Source of the DNA: Lichenicoccus sp965277665
GTDB taxonomy: Bacteria; Pseudomonadota; Alphaproteobacteria; Acetobacterales; Acetobacteraceae
Direction of reading: 5' to 3'
Assembly: GCF_965277665.1 (NCBI RefSeq)
Contig: NZ_OZ255835.1
Span: 186,001-250,000 of the forward strand
DNA: 64,000 nucleotides
In this document: in pieces, positions 28,453 through 37,500 of the stretch
Position numbering within the stretch: the first letter of the stretch is position 1
Layout: the number at the start of each line of letters is the position of its first letter
Translations under genes and position numbers: made by a program
The notes under the pieces: generated by a model
Told to the model about the DNA's origin: nothing
Seen by the model: only the letters and a program-made list of their open reading frames with translations
The model's database searches: none

Positions 28453-29175
28453 TCAACAGTTGAGACGGGCGTCGGTTCTGGCCTCCCGGGGCCCCGGTGG
28501 TGTGCCGCCCAGGGCGAAACTGAACAAGCGTTTCGAGCCGAGCAGGAAGGCGCGGCCGCCGCGCGGGAACAGCCGGGCGATCGGGGCGCTGGCGACGTCG
28601 AGGCCGCCGGTGTAGGCGCCGAAGGCGGGCAGGATCATCCGCCGGCTGTCGGCCACGAAGCAGGGCCGGGAGACGGCGCCGCCGCGCGTCGCGATGGATG
28701 CCTTGGGATGGTGATGGCCGCAGAGTTCCGCTTCCCCGGACGCCAGGCCGTCGAGCGCCTGGTGGCGGAAGCGCAGCGGACCGAGTGCCCAATCCTGCGC
28801 GCTTTCGCCCGGCAGGCCATCCGGCGGCTCCGGGTCGTGGTTGCCCAGCACCCAGACCAGCCGGGCGAGGCTGCCCAGCCGGCGCACCCGCTCGGCATCC
28901 GTGGCCGCCAGCCGGCGCGACGCACGCCGGTCGTGGAAGCTGTCGCCGAGTGCGACCACGATCTCCGGGCGCCAGTGCTTAACGCGCAGCAGCAGCCGGT
29001 CGAGCGTGATGCCCGTGTCCCAGGGTGGCAGCAGCGCGCCGCGTCCGGCGGCCGCCGTGCCCTTCTCCAGATGCAGGTCGGCGACGACGAGGAGCTTCGC
29101 CGACGGCCAGTACAGCACGCCCGCCGGATCGAGCATCAGCCGCTCGCCGGCCAGATGCAGAGGGGCAGCGTTCAC
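28453..29175 (-). CDS. pdeM: ligase-associated DNA damage response endonuclease PdeM
   Basis: A 240-residue metallophosphoesterase of the group named for association with ATP-dependent DNA ligase. Metal motifs are VADLHLEKG, ALGDSFHD, VLGNHDPEP and CGHHHPKA. The start is GTG at 29175, whose GTGA overlaps the helicase stop, so the two are coupled. Its usual partners, exonuclease and ligase, are 27 kb away in this window rather than adjacent. Confidence 0.9.
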   Translation of the reverse strand: MNAAPLHLAGERLMLDPAGVLYWPSAKLLVVADLHLEKGTAAAGRGALLPPWDTGITLDRLLLRVKHWRPEIVVALGDSFHDRRASRRLAATDAERVRRLGSLARLVWVLGNHDPEPPDGLPGESAQDWALGPLRFRHQALDGLASGEAELCGHHHPKASIATRGGAVSRPCFVADSRRMILPAFGAYTGGLDVASAPIARLFPRGGRAFLLGSKRLFSFALGGTPPGPREARTDARLNC

Positions 29176-31781
29176 GAGCGCTCCGCGCTCCGCGCCGGTC
29201 GGCCTGCGCCACTCCGGTAGGGCCGGGGCCGGCGTCCCCCCTTCTGGGAGAGGGGTTGGCGGGTCAGCCGCCGCAAGTCCTGCGCATGGCCGGGTGCGAT
29301 ACGCATCTCCTCCGTCGAGGGCTCGGCCTGCCCGGTCGCCTCCGCGATCAGCGCCTCGGTTTCCGCCAGCAGGCTGTCCTCGGCATCCTCGTCGCGCACA
29401 TGCTCGCGGCCGATATCGAGCATCACCGGCACCGCCAGCGGCGACACCCGGTCCAGCCGCATCACCCGCACCCGGCCCTCGACGCGCGCCAGCAGGTCGC
29501 CCAGCCGGCCGATATCGGTCAACCCGCCGGCCGCCTCCTGGCGGGTCGCGCGCAGCAGCACATGGTCGGGCTGGTGCCGGCGCAGCACATCGTAGATCAG
29601 GTCGGTATTCACCGTGACCTGGCGGCGGCTGGCACTCACGCCCGGATGCTGCCGCTCGATCAGGCCGGCGACGACGGCCACATTCCGAAACGTCCGGCGC
29701 AGCATCGAGCTCTCCGCCATCCAGGCCTCCAGGTCGTCGCCCAGCATCTCCTGGGCGAACAGCGCGCCGATATCGGCGGGCGGCGCTTCGGCGCACCAGA
29801 TCGCGATGGCATAGTCGCTGGCGACGAAGCCGAGCGGCGCGGCACCCGCACGCGCCAGCCGGCGGGTCAGCAGCATGCCGAGCGTCTGGTGCGCGAGCCG
29901 CCCCTCGAAGCAGTACGCCACCAGGAACATCCGCCCGTGGCGAGGGAAGATCTCCACCAGCAGGTCGTCCGGCCCCGGCAGCACCGAATGCGCGAGCTGC
30001 AGGCGCAGCCATTCCTGCACCGGCTCGGGATACAGCCGCCTCGCGTCCGGGTCGTGCAGCATGCGCCGCACCCGCGCTGCCAGGCCGGAAGTCAGCGGGT
30101 TCCTCGAGCCGGCCCAGGTCGGCACCAGCGGATCGACGCTGCCGCCCTCGGCGACCTCCACATTGACCTCGCGCAGCCGCAGGAAGCGCAGCTTGCGGCC
30201 GGCGAACATGAACGCGTCGCCTGCGCGCAGATGGCTGGCGAAGCTCTCCTCGATCTCGCCCAGCACCAGGCCGCGCGGGCCGCCGAGCCGCACCTTCAGC
30301 ACCGGCGCCTCCACGATGGTGCCGGCATTCATGCGCGCCTGCCGCGCCACGCGCTCGCCACGGATGTGCACCATCCCCTCGGCGTCACGGAACAGCTTGC
30401 GGTAGCGGTCGTAGGCGGCGAGCGCGTAGCCGCCATCCGCGACGAAGCCGAGCACGTCGTCGAAGTCGCGTCGCGACAGGCCGGCATAGGGTTGCGCCAG
30501 CCGCACCTCGTCGTACATCGGCTCGATCGCGAACGGCCCCGAGGCCGCCATCAGCAGCAGGTGCTGCGCCAGCACGTCGAGGCCGCCCGGCACCGGCGGG
30601 TCGCCATCCAGCTCGCCGGCGGCGACGCCCTGGATCGCCGCCTCGCACTCCAGCACCTCGAAGCGGTTCGCCGGCACCAGCAGGGCGACGGAGCTCTCGT
30701 CCATGCGGTGGTTGGCGCGGCCGACCCGCTGCAGCAGGCGCGACACCCCCTTCGGGGCGCCGACCTGGATCACCTGGTCGATGCCGCCCCAGTCGATGCC
30801 GAGATCGAGCGACGAGGTGGCGATGACCGCGCGCAGGCCGTCCTTCGTCCCCCCGTCCTTCGTCCCCCCGTCCTTCGTGCCGATCCCACGCGCCATCGCC
30901 GCCTCGACCCGGCGGCGCTGGTTGATGTCGAGCGAGCCGTGATGCAGCGCGATCGGCAGGGTCGCCTCGTTGATGCGCCAGATCGCCTGGAACAGCAGCT
31001 CGGCCTGGGCGCGGGTGTTGACGAACACGATGGTCATGCCGGCCTGGCCGATCCGCTCGAGGATCGCGGACGCCCCGGCGAGCCCCATCCGGCCGGACCA
31101 TGGCACCCGCTCCTGCGGCAGCATCAGGCCGATCCGGGGTGCCGCACCCGCCGCGGCCTCGATCAACCGGGCCGGGCGGTCGAGCCCGACATAGCGACGC
31201 AGCAGGTCGGGATCGGCCACGGTGGCGGACAAGCCGATGCGCCGCGCCGCCGGTGCGAGCTTCGACAGCCGGGCCAGGCACAGCGCCAGCTGGTCGCCGC
31301 GCTTGGTGCCGGCGAGCGCGTGCGCCTCGTCGATCACGATCCGTCGGAGGCCGGCGAAAAAGCCCGCTGCATCATGCCGCGACAGCAGCAGCGCCAGGCT
31401 TTCCGGCGTGGTCAGCAGGATCTGCGGCGGCCGCTCGCGCTGCCGCGCGCGGCGGTCTGCGGGGGTGTCGCCGGTGCGGGTCTCGATGCCGATGCCGAGC
31501 CCCATCTCGCTGGCGGGCACGATGAGGTTGCGGGCGATGTCGGTGGCCAGCGCCTTCAGTGGACTGACATAGAGGGTGTGCAACCCATCGCAGGCGGTCC
31601 CGGCGAGGGCGACGAGGCTGGGCAGGAACCCGGCGAGCGTCTTGCCGCCGCCGGTCGGCGCGATCAGCAGCACATCCTGGCCCTGTGCTGCCGCGTCCAG
31701 CACGGCAAGCTGATGGTCCCGTGGCGCCCATCCGCGCCGGGCGAACCAGGCCTCGAAGGCAGTCGGAAGGAGCGCGTTCAT
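29172..31781 (-). CDS. ligase-associated DNA damage response DEXH helicase (Lhr-like)
   Basis: An 869-residue superfamily 2 helicase. Walker A is APTGGGKTLAGFLPS, DEXH box is VIDEAHAL, motif III is GLSATVAD, and motif VI is QRVGRANHRMD. A C-terminal Lhr-type winged-helix and DEAD-associated region follows. It belongs to the bacterial Lhr-core group found with pdeM, exonuclease and ligase. A 15-bp in-frame triplication (30840-30881) inserts repeated TKDGG units between motif IV and motif V, in a loop that probably tolerates length change. The coding frame is intact. Confidence 0.92.
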   Translation of the reverse strand: MNALLPTAFEAWFARRGWAPRDHQLAVLDAAAQGQDVLLIAPTGGGKTLAGFLPSLVALAGTACDGLHTLYVSPLKALATDIARNLIVPASEMGLGIGIETRTGDTPADRRARQRERPPQILLTTPESLALLLSRHDAAGFFAGLRRIVIDEAHALAGTKRGDQLALCLARLSKLAPAARRIGLSATVADPDLLRRYVGLDRPARLIEAAAGAAPRIGLMLPQERVPWSGRMGLAGASAILERIGQAGMTIVFVNTRAQAELLFQAIWRINEATLPIALHHGSLDINQRRRVEAAMARGIGTKDGGTKDGGTKDGLRAVIATSSLDLGIDWGGIDQVIQVGAPKGVSRLLQRVGRANHRMDESSVALLVPANRFEVLECEAAIQGVAAGELDGDPPVPGGLDVLAQHLLLMAASGPFAIEPMYDEVRLAQPYAGLSRRDFDDVLGFVADGGYALAAYDRYRKLFRDAEGMVHIRGERVARQARMNAGTIVEAPVLKVRLGGPRGLVLGEIEESFASHLRAGDAFMFAGRKLRFLRLREVNVEVAEGGSVDPLVPTWAGSRNPLTSGLAARVRRMLHDPDARRLYPEPVQEWLRLQLAHSVLPGPDDLLVEIFPRHGRMFLVAYCFEGRLAHQTLGMLLTRRLARAGAAPLGFVASDYAIAIWCAEAPPADIGALFAQEMLGDDLEAWMAESSMLRRTFRNVAVVAGLIERQHPGVSASRRQVTVNTDLIYDVLRRHQPDHVLLRATRQEAAGGLTDIGRLGDLLARVEGRVRVMRLDRVSPLAVPVMLDIGREHVRDEDAEDSLLAETEALIAEATGQAEPSTEEMRIAPGHAQDLRRLTRQPLSQKGGRRPRPYRSGAGRPARSAERS
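30840..30881. repeat. 15-bp in-frame tandem repeat in the helicase gene
   Basis: Almost three copies of GTCCTTCGTCCCCCC (plus strand), encoding TKDGG repeats in the minus-strand helicase. The period is a multiple of three, so the frame is kept. Confidence 0.9.
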
Positions 31782-31925
31782 ACTCTGTTCACAATAGCCC
31801 GCAGCGTGGGCTCCGCAAGGCGCTGTGCTACGCGACAGAGGAACAAGAGCGCCTGGGCTTTAATTTGCGGATGCGAAGCCGGACATCGCCTGACACTATC
31901 TCGATCGTCAGATAGAGGGCGGATG

Positions 31926-32390
31926 ATGCGGATCAGAGGACTGCTTGCGGCTACCCTTCTTCTCGCCGGATGCGCCGCCGAACCGGGACCGGGCGCGCAG
32001 CTGCAGGGAGGGGAGCGCGACCTGTTCAACCCGAATGCGGACCGGGCGAATGGCCACCATTTTGTGATCCCGTTCGCGGTCGCCGCCAACACGCGCAGCC
32101 AGATCAACAGCTGGTTCAGCCTGCATGCCGACTGCAGCCTGCATCAGTACTGGACGGTCCAGCTGCTGACGCTGCCGCAGCACGGCACCGCGAGCATCGA
32201 AAAGGGCCGCTTCTATCCGAACTATGCGCCCCAGAACCAGCGCGCCGCCTGCAACCTGCATCCACAGGATGGTGTGTCGGCCTCCTATCAGCCGCAGCCC
32301 GGCTATGTCGGTCCGGACCTGCTGACCATCCAGGTGATCACCCCGACTGGCCAGTCCTGGACCACCGACTTCCAGCTCTCGGTCAAGTAG
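31926..32390 (+). CDS. small putative lipoprotein
   Basis: A 154-residue protein with an N-terminal lipoprotein signal (MRIRGLLAATLLLAGC, lipobox LAGC, lipidated Cys16), so probably attached to a membrane facing the periplasm. The mature part has two further cysteines and beta-rich text (TASIEKGRFYPNY, PGYVGPDLLTIQVITPTG) like an Ig-like or cadherin-like strand set. The ATG at 31926 has AGAGGG at good spacing. No function is recognised. It is divergent from the helicase. Confidence 0.72.
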   Translation: MRIRGLLAATLLLAGCAAEPGPGAQLQGGERDLFNPNADRANGHHFVIPFAVAANTRSQINSWFSLHADCSLHQYWTVQLLTLPQHGTASIEKGRFYPNYAPQNQRAACNLHPQDGVSASYQPQPGYVGPDLLTIQVITPTGQSWTTDFQLSVK

Positions 32391-32395
32391 CTGCT

Positions 32396-32586
32396 CTAGC
32401 AGGCTGCTGAAAAAGCAACGTCAGGGCGCTGCCCTGGTCCCGCTGGGGCCGAAGGCCCCGGACCCCGATTCTAAAAATACAGGGATTTCAAAGGCTAGCC
32501 TTTGATGGGGTCCAGGGGCGAAGCCCTTGGCCTGCTTTGGTTTCATAGCGACTGCATCGTTCTCGGGTTTTTCAGCACCCTGCTAG
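32396..32586. repeat. family B structured intergenic repeat, copy B2
   Basis: A 191-bp element with ends CTAGCAGGCTGCTGAAAAA and TTTTTCAGCACCCTGCTAG, an imperfect inverted pair. Inside are the hairpins CAGGGC-GCT-GCCCTG, GGGGCC-GAA-GGCCCC, CAAAGGC-TA-GCCTTTG and GGGGC-GAA-GCCCTTGG. It begins five bases after the lipoprotein stop. Confidence 0.85.
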
Positions 32587-32688
32587 AGCCTGATCCGATC
32601 GATCAGGCTCAGCTTGTCGCTTGAGAGAGCAGCTTTATCCGATACTTGGCATCGCGAAGCGATTCCAATTGATCGGATGCTGCTCTAG
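32584..32688. repeat. family C palindromic repeat
   Basis: A 105-bp element sharing its CTAG with the end of B2. The left end CTAGAGCCTGATCCGATC is the imperfect inverse of the right end GATCGGATGCTGCTCTAG. It contains GAGCCTGATC-CGATC-GATCAGGCTC, a perfect 10-bp stem. It resembles the CTAGAGC...ATCCGATC palindromes common in alphaproteobacterial intergenic DNA. Its last CTAG provides the TAG stop of the following minus-strand gene. Confidence 0.75.
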
Positions 32689-33179
32689 CCGTGCAGCCGC
32701 TGTAGCTCCATCATGTTGAGGGTCTCGGCGTCGTAGGCCTGTCCGGCGGGACGCTGCGGGAACGGCTGCACCTGGGCGAGCGCCGTGTCCATGTCGGCAG
32801 CCGGGCCGCTGACCCCCGGCGTGGCCGCCGCTGCCTTGCCATGTCCGAGATGCAGCAGGTGCAGGGCCGCATTCACCGCCATGCGGGCCGGGTCGATACC
32901 GGTGATCTCCTCGGCCGCCGTGACCGCGACGCCGACCGGGCCGCCGAGGGCGAAGCTGGTGCCGATCGAGGCCACGAAGCGCAGCGTCGCGTTGCCCTGG
33001 TCGCCGGTCACCGCCCGGTAGATCGTGCCGACGACCGGGATGTATTGCAGCGGGTTGAGGTCGGACAGGATTTCGTGGAACAGGCCGCCATGGCCGGCCC
33101 CGGCGGCCGGCGCCGGGCGCGCGCCCGCCTGTTGCACCCCCGCCTGCTGGACCGTTCCGGTGGGTGCCATGTCCGCCAT
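32685..33179 (-). CDS. conserved hypothetical protein, 164 residues
   Basis: A soluble-looking protein with a low-complexity Ala/Gln/Pro N-terminus and a conserved core LFHEILSDLNPLQYIPVVGTIYRAVTGD followed by a glycine-rich possible membrane-associated helix (FALGGPVGVAVTAAEEITGID). I recall similar proteins widely in alphaproteobacteria without assigned function. The ATG at 33179 has AGGA at good spacing. The stop codon lies inside the end of repeat C. Confidence 0.7.
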   Translation of the reverse strand: MADMAPTGTVQQAGVQQAGARPAPAAGAGHGGLFHEILSDLNPLQYIPVVGTIYRAVTGDQGNATLRFVASIGTSFALGGPVGVAVTAAEEITGIDPARMAVNAALHLLHLGHGKAAAATPGVSGPAADMDTALAQVQPFPQRPAGQAYDAETLNMMELQRLHG

Positions 33180-33230
33180 CCGGGCATCCTGCGCCCGGAG
33201 CATCACCCAAGGGTTAACGCGCGGCGGTTC

Positions 33231-34781
33231 TCAGGGTGCGCCGTGGATGAGCTGGTCCCGGCGCACCACCGGCAGGATGCGCGCCGGCATGTCGGCTTCC
33301 GGCAGCAGGCGGGCCAGTTCGTTGTACAGCGAGGCCGACAGCCGCCGCAGCGACTGCAGCAGCAGCGGATGGCTGGCCAACGCCGGATCGTCGAGCGGCC
33401 CGGAGTCCGGCGCCGGCTGCAGGTCCGGTACCTGCCCGGTGCCGGCCCCTGCCGCGTGGCGCTCGACCAGCAGGTCGAACCGGGCGTCCTGCGCATACGG
33501 CGTGGCCAGGAGCATCGTCGAGCAGCCCTGCGCCGCGCAGAGCGCGGCGATTGCCGCCGGATCGGAGCCGCCGGCGCCGCGCGGTACTTGATAAGGGAGC
33601 GGTATGTTATGGAAGAATTCGGGACCCGAGGCCGGCCGGTCCGCCACGACCTGCAGGGCCACCAGCCGGCGCACCTCGCGCACCAGCATGGAGTCGACGG
33701 CGCTGGCGATCAGGCGGTGCGCGGCGATGTCGGCGGCAAGGCGCGCGTCCGGCTGCGCCCGCAACAGGACCCGGCCGGGCCGTCCGGCGGCCAGCCACCC
33801 GCGCAGCGCCTCGACGCTGTCGAGCGATGCGGCCGGCAGCGATACCGCCTGCGCCGACGCCGGCTTGCCGAGCACGACGTCGCAGCGGTAGCGCATCATC
33901 TCCAGGGCGTCGTCGCCCGGCTTGAGACGAACCGCCACGCTGGCCCCGCAGGCGCTTGCGAAGCGATGGAAGAAGGCCGGGTCCAGGGCCAGGTCGGACT
34001 GCGCGAGCCAGGTGGCGTGGATCGACTGGCGCAGCGCGTGCACCGGCGTACCGCCCGGCGCCCGTGCCAGTGTGCTGGCCGCGACCAGGGTGGATTGCAG
34101 CCCGAGCAGCCGGACGTCGCCCACGACCAGGTGGCCGCCGGGCGCCACGTCGCGCCAGGCGGCGTCCAGGACGGTGCGCAGGTAGTCCGCATCGGGGAAG
34201 TGCTGCGCGACCGCGTTGATCACCACCAGGTCGAAGCCGGCCGCGGCACCGCCGCCTTCGTGCGCCGGCTGGCGCCGGGTGCGCACGTGCCGCAGGTCGT
34301 CCCGGGTCGCGAGCCAGGCCCGGAGCTGCGACACCGCCACCGCCGAGACGTCGGAGGCCTCGTAAACGCGGCAATGCGTGGCCAGTTCGCGCACCAGCAG
34401 ACCGGTGCCGCAGCCGATCTCGCGCACCCGCGCGTGCGGCAGGGCGAGCAGCCGGGACGCGATCGCGTCGAGCCACACGCGCATGGCGCCGTCCGAAGGC
34501 GGCCGCCCGGTGAAGCTGTCGGCCCAGCCGTCGAGGCCCGGCTGCGGCGCCCGTTGCGGCACCCGGTCGGCGAGGTCATGGGTGCTCTGCCAGCCGAGCA
34601 GCGAACGGCTCGCCGCCACCGAGGCGTGCCGGGTCTGCGCCTCGAGCCAGCGCGGATCGGGCAGCACGCGGACGCTGTGCCGGTGCCCGGAGGTCTCGAT
34701 GCTGGCCGCCCCGGCGACACGCGGATCGTCCATCAGCAGGTCGGCCGTGCTGGCATGACCCGGTTGGGTGAATAGGCTCAT
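33231..34781 (-). CDS. free-standing methyltransferase resembling NRPS-embedded MT domains
   Basis: A 516-residue protein whose residues about 80-270 read like the methyltransferase domain inserted in NRPS adenylation domains: ADSFTGRPPSDGAMRVWLD, REIGCGTGLLVREL (SAM site), FDLVVINAVAQHFPDADYL and GGHLVVGDVRLL. Upstream and downstream parts are of no recognised family. No adenylation, carrier or condensation domain is present. It might modify a peptide or lipid, but the substrate is unknown. The ATG at 34781 has GAGAGG at good spacing. It takes the position downstream of corC where lnt often lies. Confidence 0.75.
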   Translation of the reverse strand: MSLFTQPGHASTADLLMDDPRVAGAASIETSGHRHSVRVLPDPRWLEAQTRHASVAASRSLLGWQSTHDLADRVPQRAPQPGLDGWADSFTGRPPSDGAMRVWLDAIASRLLALPHARVREIGCGTGLLVRELATHCRVYEASDVSAVAVSQLRAWLATRDDLRHVRTRRQPAHEGGGAAAGFDLVVINAVAQHFPDADYLRTVLDAAWRDVAPGGHLVVGDVRLLGLQSTLVAASTLARAPGGTPVHALRQSIHATWLAQSDLALDPAFFHRFASACGASVAVRLKPGDDALEMMRYRCDVVLGKPASAQAVSLPAASLDSVEALRGWLAAGRPGRVLLRAQPDARLAADIAAHRLIASAVDSMLVREVRRLVALQVVADRPASGPEFFHNIPLPYQVPRGAGGSDPAAIAALCAAQGCSTMLLATPYAQDARFDLLVERHAAGAGTGQVPDLQPAPDSGPLDDPALASHPLLLQSLRRLSASLYNELARLLPEADMPARILPVVRRDQLIHGAP

Positions 34782-34875
34782 CGCGGCCTCTCGACCTTGA
34801 TCGTACGCAATCGTTTCCAGAAAGTGACGATAAACAGATGGCCAGCGCTTGTCGCGCGCGATCCTTCGGCGGCCG

Positions 34876-35820
34876 TCAGACCTGCCGTGCGCCGGCTGCA
34901 TCGGCGCCGGCCGCATCCGCGTGCGGCGACGGCGCCTCCGGCAGCCGCACCCTGACCCGCCTGATGTGCCGGGCGTCCGCATCGAGCACCCGGAACTCGA
35001 TGCCGCCCGCATGGGTCAGGATCTCGCCACGCGTCGGCACGTGGCCGGCCAGCATGAAGACCAGGCCGCCAACCGTCTCGATGTCGCTGTCGCGCTCGTC
35101 CTCGGTCAGCACCGGTCCGAGACGCGCCTCGAACTCGTCGATCTCGAGGCGCGCATCGACGTCGAAGGTGCCGTCATGCCGCTCGACCAGCATCACCACG
35201 GCCGGCTCGTCATGCTCGTCGGCGATGTCGCCGACGATGGTCTCGACCAGGTCCTCGATGGTCAGCAGGCCGTCGATGCCGCCATATTCGTCGACCACCA
35301 GGGCAAGATGGATGCGTCGCTGGCGCATCTGCAGCAACAGGTCGAGCACCGGCATCTGCGGCGCGATCATCAGCGGCTGGCGCAGGATCAATCGCAGCTG
35401 GAAGCTGGCCGGATCACCGGAAAACGCCAGCAGGTCCTTGATGTGCACCATGCCGAGGATGTCGTCGAGCTGCTCGCCATAGACCGGCAGGCGCGAGTGG
35501 TTCTCGCGCCGCAGGAAGGTCAGCGCCTCGTCCAGGGTGGTCGCGGCGGCCATCGCGACGATATCGGCGCGCGGCACCATGACGTCGTCCGCGGTGATGC
35601 CGCGCAGGCGCAGCACGTTGGCGATCAGCGCGCGCTCCTGCCGGTCGAGCTCCGGCGGCTCGCCGCCGGATTGCGGCGCCTCGGCCGCCTCCTGCACCAG
35701 GGCGGCGATCGAGGAGCGCAGCCGCCCCTGCTCGACCCGCCGGCGCCCGAAGAACGAGATCAGTCCGCGCCGTGGCGATGGCGGCGCCTGCTCGGGCACG
35801 CCGTCCGGCATCTGGCTCAC
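34876..35820 (-). CDS. corC: CorC/HlyC-family CBS-domain protein
   Basis: A 314-residue cytoplasmic protein with two CBS motifs (about 80-210: VMVPRADIVAM, HSRLPVYGE, LALVVDEYGGIDGLLTIEDLVE) and a C-terminal CorC_HlyC FAD-like domain (DIETVGGLVFMLAGHVPTRGE). It is associated with magnesium/cobalt efflux or membrane stress and lacks the membrane domain of longer relatives. It overlaps ybeY by 4 nt (ATGA) in the miaB-phoH-ybeY-corC operon. Confidence 0.9.
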   Translation of the reverse strand: MSQMPDGVPEQAPPSPRRGLISFFGRRRVEQGRLRSSIAALVQEAAEAPQSGGEPPELDRQERALIANVLRLRGITADDVMVPRADIVAMAAATTLDEALTFLRRENHSRLPVYGEQLDDILGMVHIKDLLAFSGDPASFQLRLILRQPLMIAPQMPVLDLLLQMRQRRIHLALVVDEYGGIDGLLTIEDLVETIVGDIADEHDEPAVVMLVERHDGTFDVDARLEIDEFEARLGPVLTEDERDSDIETVGGLVFMLAGHVPTRGEILTHAGGIEFRVLDADARHIRRVRVRLPEAPSPHADAAGADAAGARQV

Positions 35821-36341
35821 CGCGGCCCCGTCCCGCCGGGTACCGGCCTCGGCTTCCAGGGGTTCGGGACGCGGAGCCGGTGCAGGATGCGGGCTTCGCG
35901 CATCTCCATGCGACGCGCCTCGCCCGCCAGATGATGGTCGTGGCCGCGTAGGTGCAGCGCCCCATGCACGACAAGGTGCGCCAGATGGTGCGCCGGGCGC
36001 CGCGTCGCGGACAACGCCTCGCGCCGGACCGTCTCCAGCGCCAGCACGATATCGCCTCCCGGCATGCCCGCAGGCGTCTCGAAGGTCAGCACGTTGGTGG
36101 GCCTGTTGCGGCCGCGATGGCGCGCGTTCAGGTGGCGGACGCGCAGGTCGCGGTCCAGCACGACCGATCCGGCGCCTCCCGCGGCGGCGGCGGCCCGGCG
36201 CGCGATCCGCTCGGCGCCCGGCACCAGCCTGCGCCAGCGCGCATCGATGACGATAATCTCGGGGGCGCCCGCCGGGATCTCGGCGGCCTCGCAGTCTGCT
36301 GATTTCGCTCCCGCGAGGGAGGATCTACTTCGAGGTTCCAT
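35817..36341 (-). CDS. ybeY: rRNA maturation endoribonuclease YbeY
   Basis: A 174-residue zinc RNase for 16S rRNA 3'-end processing and ribosome quality control. The metal-binding signature is HLVVHGALHLRGHDH near residue 130, preceded by RPTNVLTFETPAG. The ATG at 36341 overlaps the phoH end by 17 bp. Upstream start codons would extend into phoH and lack family similarity. Confidence 0.9.
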   Translation of the reverse strand: MEPRSRSSLAGAKSADCEAAEIPAGAPEIIVIDARWRRLVPGAERIARRAAAAAGGAGSVVLDRDLRVRHLNARHRGRNRPTNVLTFETPAGMPGGDIVLALETVRREALSATRRPAHHLAHLVVHGALHLRGHDHHLAGEARRMEMREARILHRLRVPNPWKPRPVPGGTGPR

Positions 36342-37500
36342 TGTGCTCCCGGCGCGTCCTGCTGCGGGAATCCCGCTCGGCCGCCGCCCGCTGGTCATAG
36401 GCATCCACAATACGCGCCACCAGCGGATGCCGCACCACATCTCTGCTCTCGAAGCGCGCAATGCCGATCCCGGGCAGCCCTTCCAGCGTCTCCACCGCCT
36501 CGCGCAGGCCGCTGGTCACCCCGTGCGGCAGGTCGATCTGGCTCAGGTCGCCGGTGATCACCATGCGGCTGCCCGAGCCGAGCCGCGTCAGGAACATCTT
36601 CATCTGGGCGGCCGTGGTGTTCTGCGCCTCGTCTAGGATGACAAAGGCATGTGCCAGCGTGCGCCCGCGCATGAAGGCGAGCGGCGCCACCTCGATCTCG
36701 CCGGCGGTCATGCGTCGCACCACCTGGTCGCCCGGCATCATGTCGTGCAGCGCGTCATACAGAGGTCGCAGGTACGGGTCGATCTTCTCCTTGAGGTCGC
36801 CCGGCAGGAAGCCGAGCCGCTCACCCGCCTCGACCGCCGGCCTGGAGAGCACGATGCGGTCGACCTGCCCGGCCAGCAGCATCGCCACCGCCTGCGCCAC
36901 CGCGAGGTAGGTCTTGCCGGTGCCGGCCGGCCCGATGCCGAACACCATCTCGTGGCCGGTCAGCATTTCCATGTAGCCGGCCTGGCCCGGCGAGCGCGGG
37001 CTGATCGCGCCGCGCTTGGTGCGTATCGCCGGCAGGTCGCTGAACGGCAGCCGCGGGTCGTTGTCGGCGGCCGGCGCGAACAGGCCCGAGGCGCTGCGTA
37101 GCGACGTTGCGCGCTCGTTGCCACTTCCAGGGGGACCACTCCCAGCGGGCGCCCGGCGCAGGTCGAGCACGTCGCCGTGCCGGCCGGACATGCGGATCGC
37201 GGCGTCCACCTCGGCACTGTCGACGCTGCCGCCCTCCTCGATCCGCCGGTACAGCGTGGTGATGGCCGAGCGCGCCAGCGCCACGCGTCCCGGGTCGCCG
37301 GAGATGGCGATGCGGTTGCCGCGGCATGACAGCCGCACGCCCAGCCCCTGCTCGAGCCGGACCAGATGCCGGTCATGGTCGCCGAGCAGCATGGCCAATC
37401 GGGCATTGTCGCTGAATTGCAGGGTGGCATTCCGGGCGCCGGGGGCCAGGGCGGCCGGCTCGGATTGGGTGTGCAGGGGTGCAGCTGACAGATCGCTCAA
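36325..37500 (-). CDS. phoH: PhoH-like ATPase
   Basis: A 391-residue ATPase with an N-terminal KH-like segment, Walker A GPAGTGKTYLAVAQAV and Walker B FVILDEAQNT followed by the GSGSRMVITGDLSQIDLP block. It is thought to assist RNA metabolism with YbeY. A Gly/Ser-rich linker lies between the N-terminal part and the ATPase. It overlaps miaB by 4 nt and ybeY by 17 bp, consistent with tight co-expression. Confidence 0.92.
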   Translation of the reverse strand: MSDLSAAPLHTQSEPAALAPGARNATLQFSDNARLAMLLGDHDRHLVRLEQGLGVRLSCRGNRIAISGDPGRVALARSAITTLYRRIEEGGSVDSAEVDAAIRMSGRHGDVLDLRRAPAGSGPPGSGNERATSLRSASGLFAPAADNDPRLPFSDLPAIRTKRGAISPRSPGQAGYMEMLTGHEMVFGIGPAGTGKTYLAVAQAVAMLLAGQVDRIVLSRPAVEAGERLGFLPGDLKEKIDPYLRPLYDALHDMMPGDQVVRRMTAGEIEVAPLAFMRGRTLAHAFVILDEAQNTTAAQMKMFLTRLGSGSRMVITGDLSQIDLPHGVTSGLREAVETLEGLPGIGIARFESRDVVRHPLVARIVDAYDQRAAAERDSRSRTRREHNGTSK

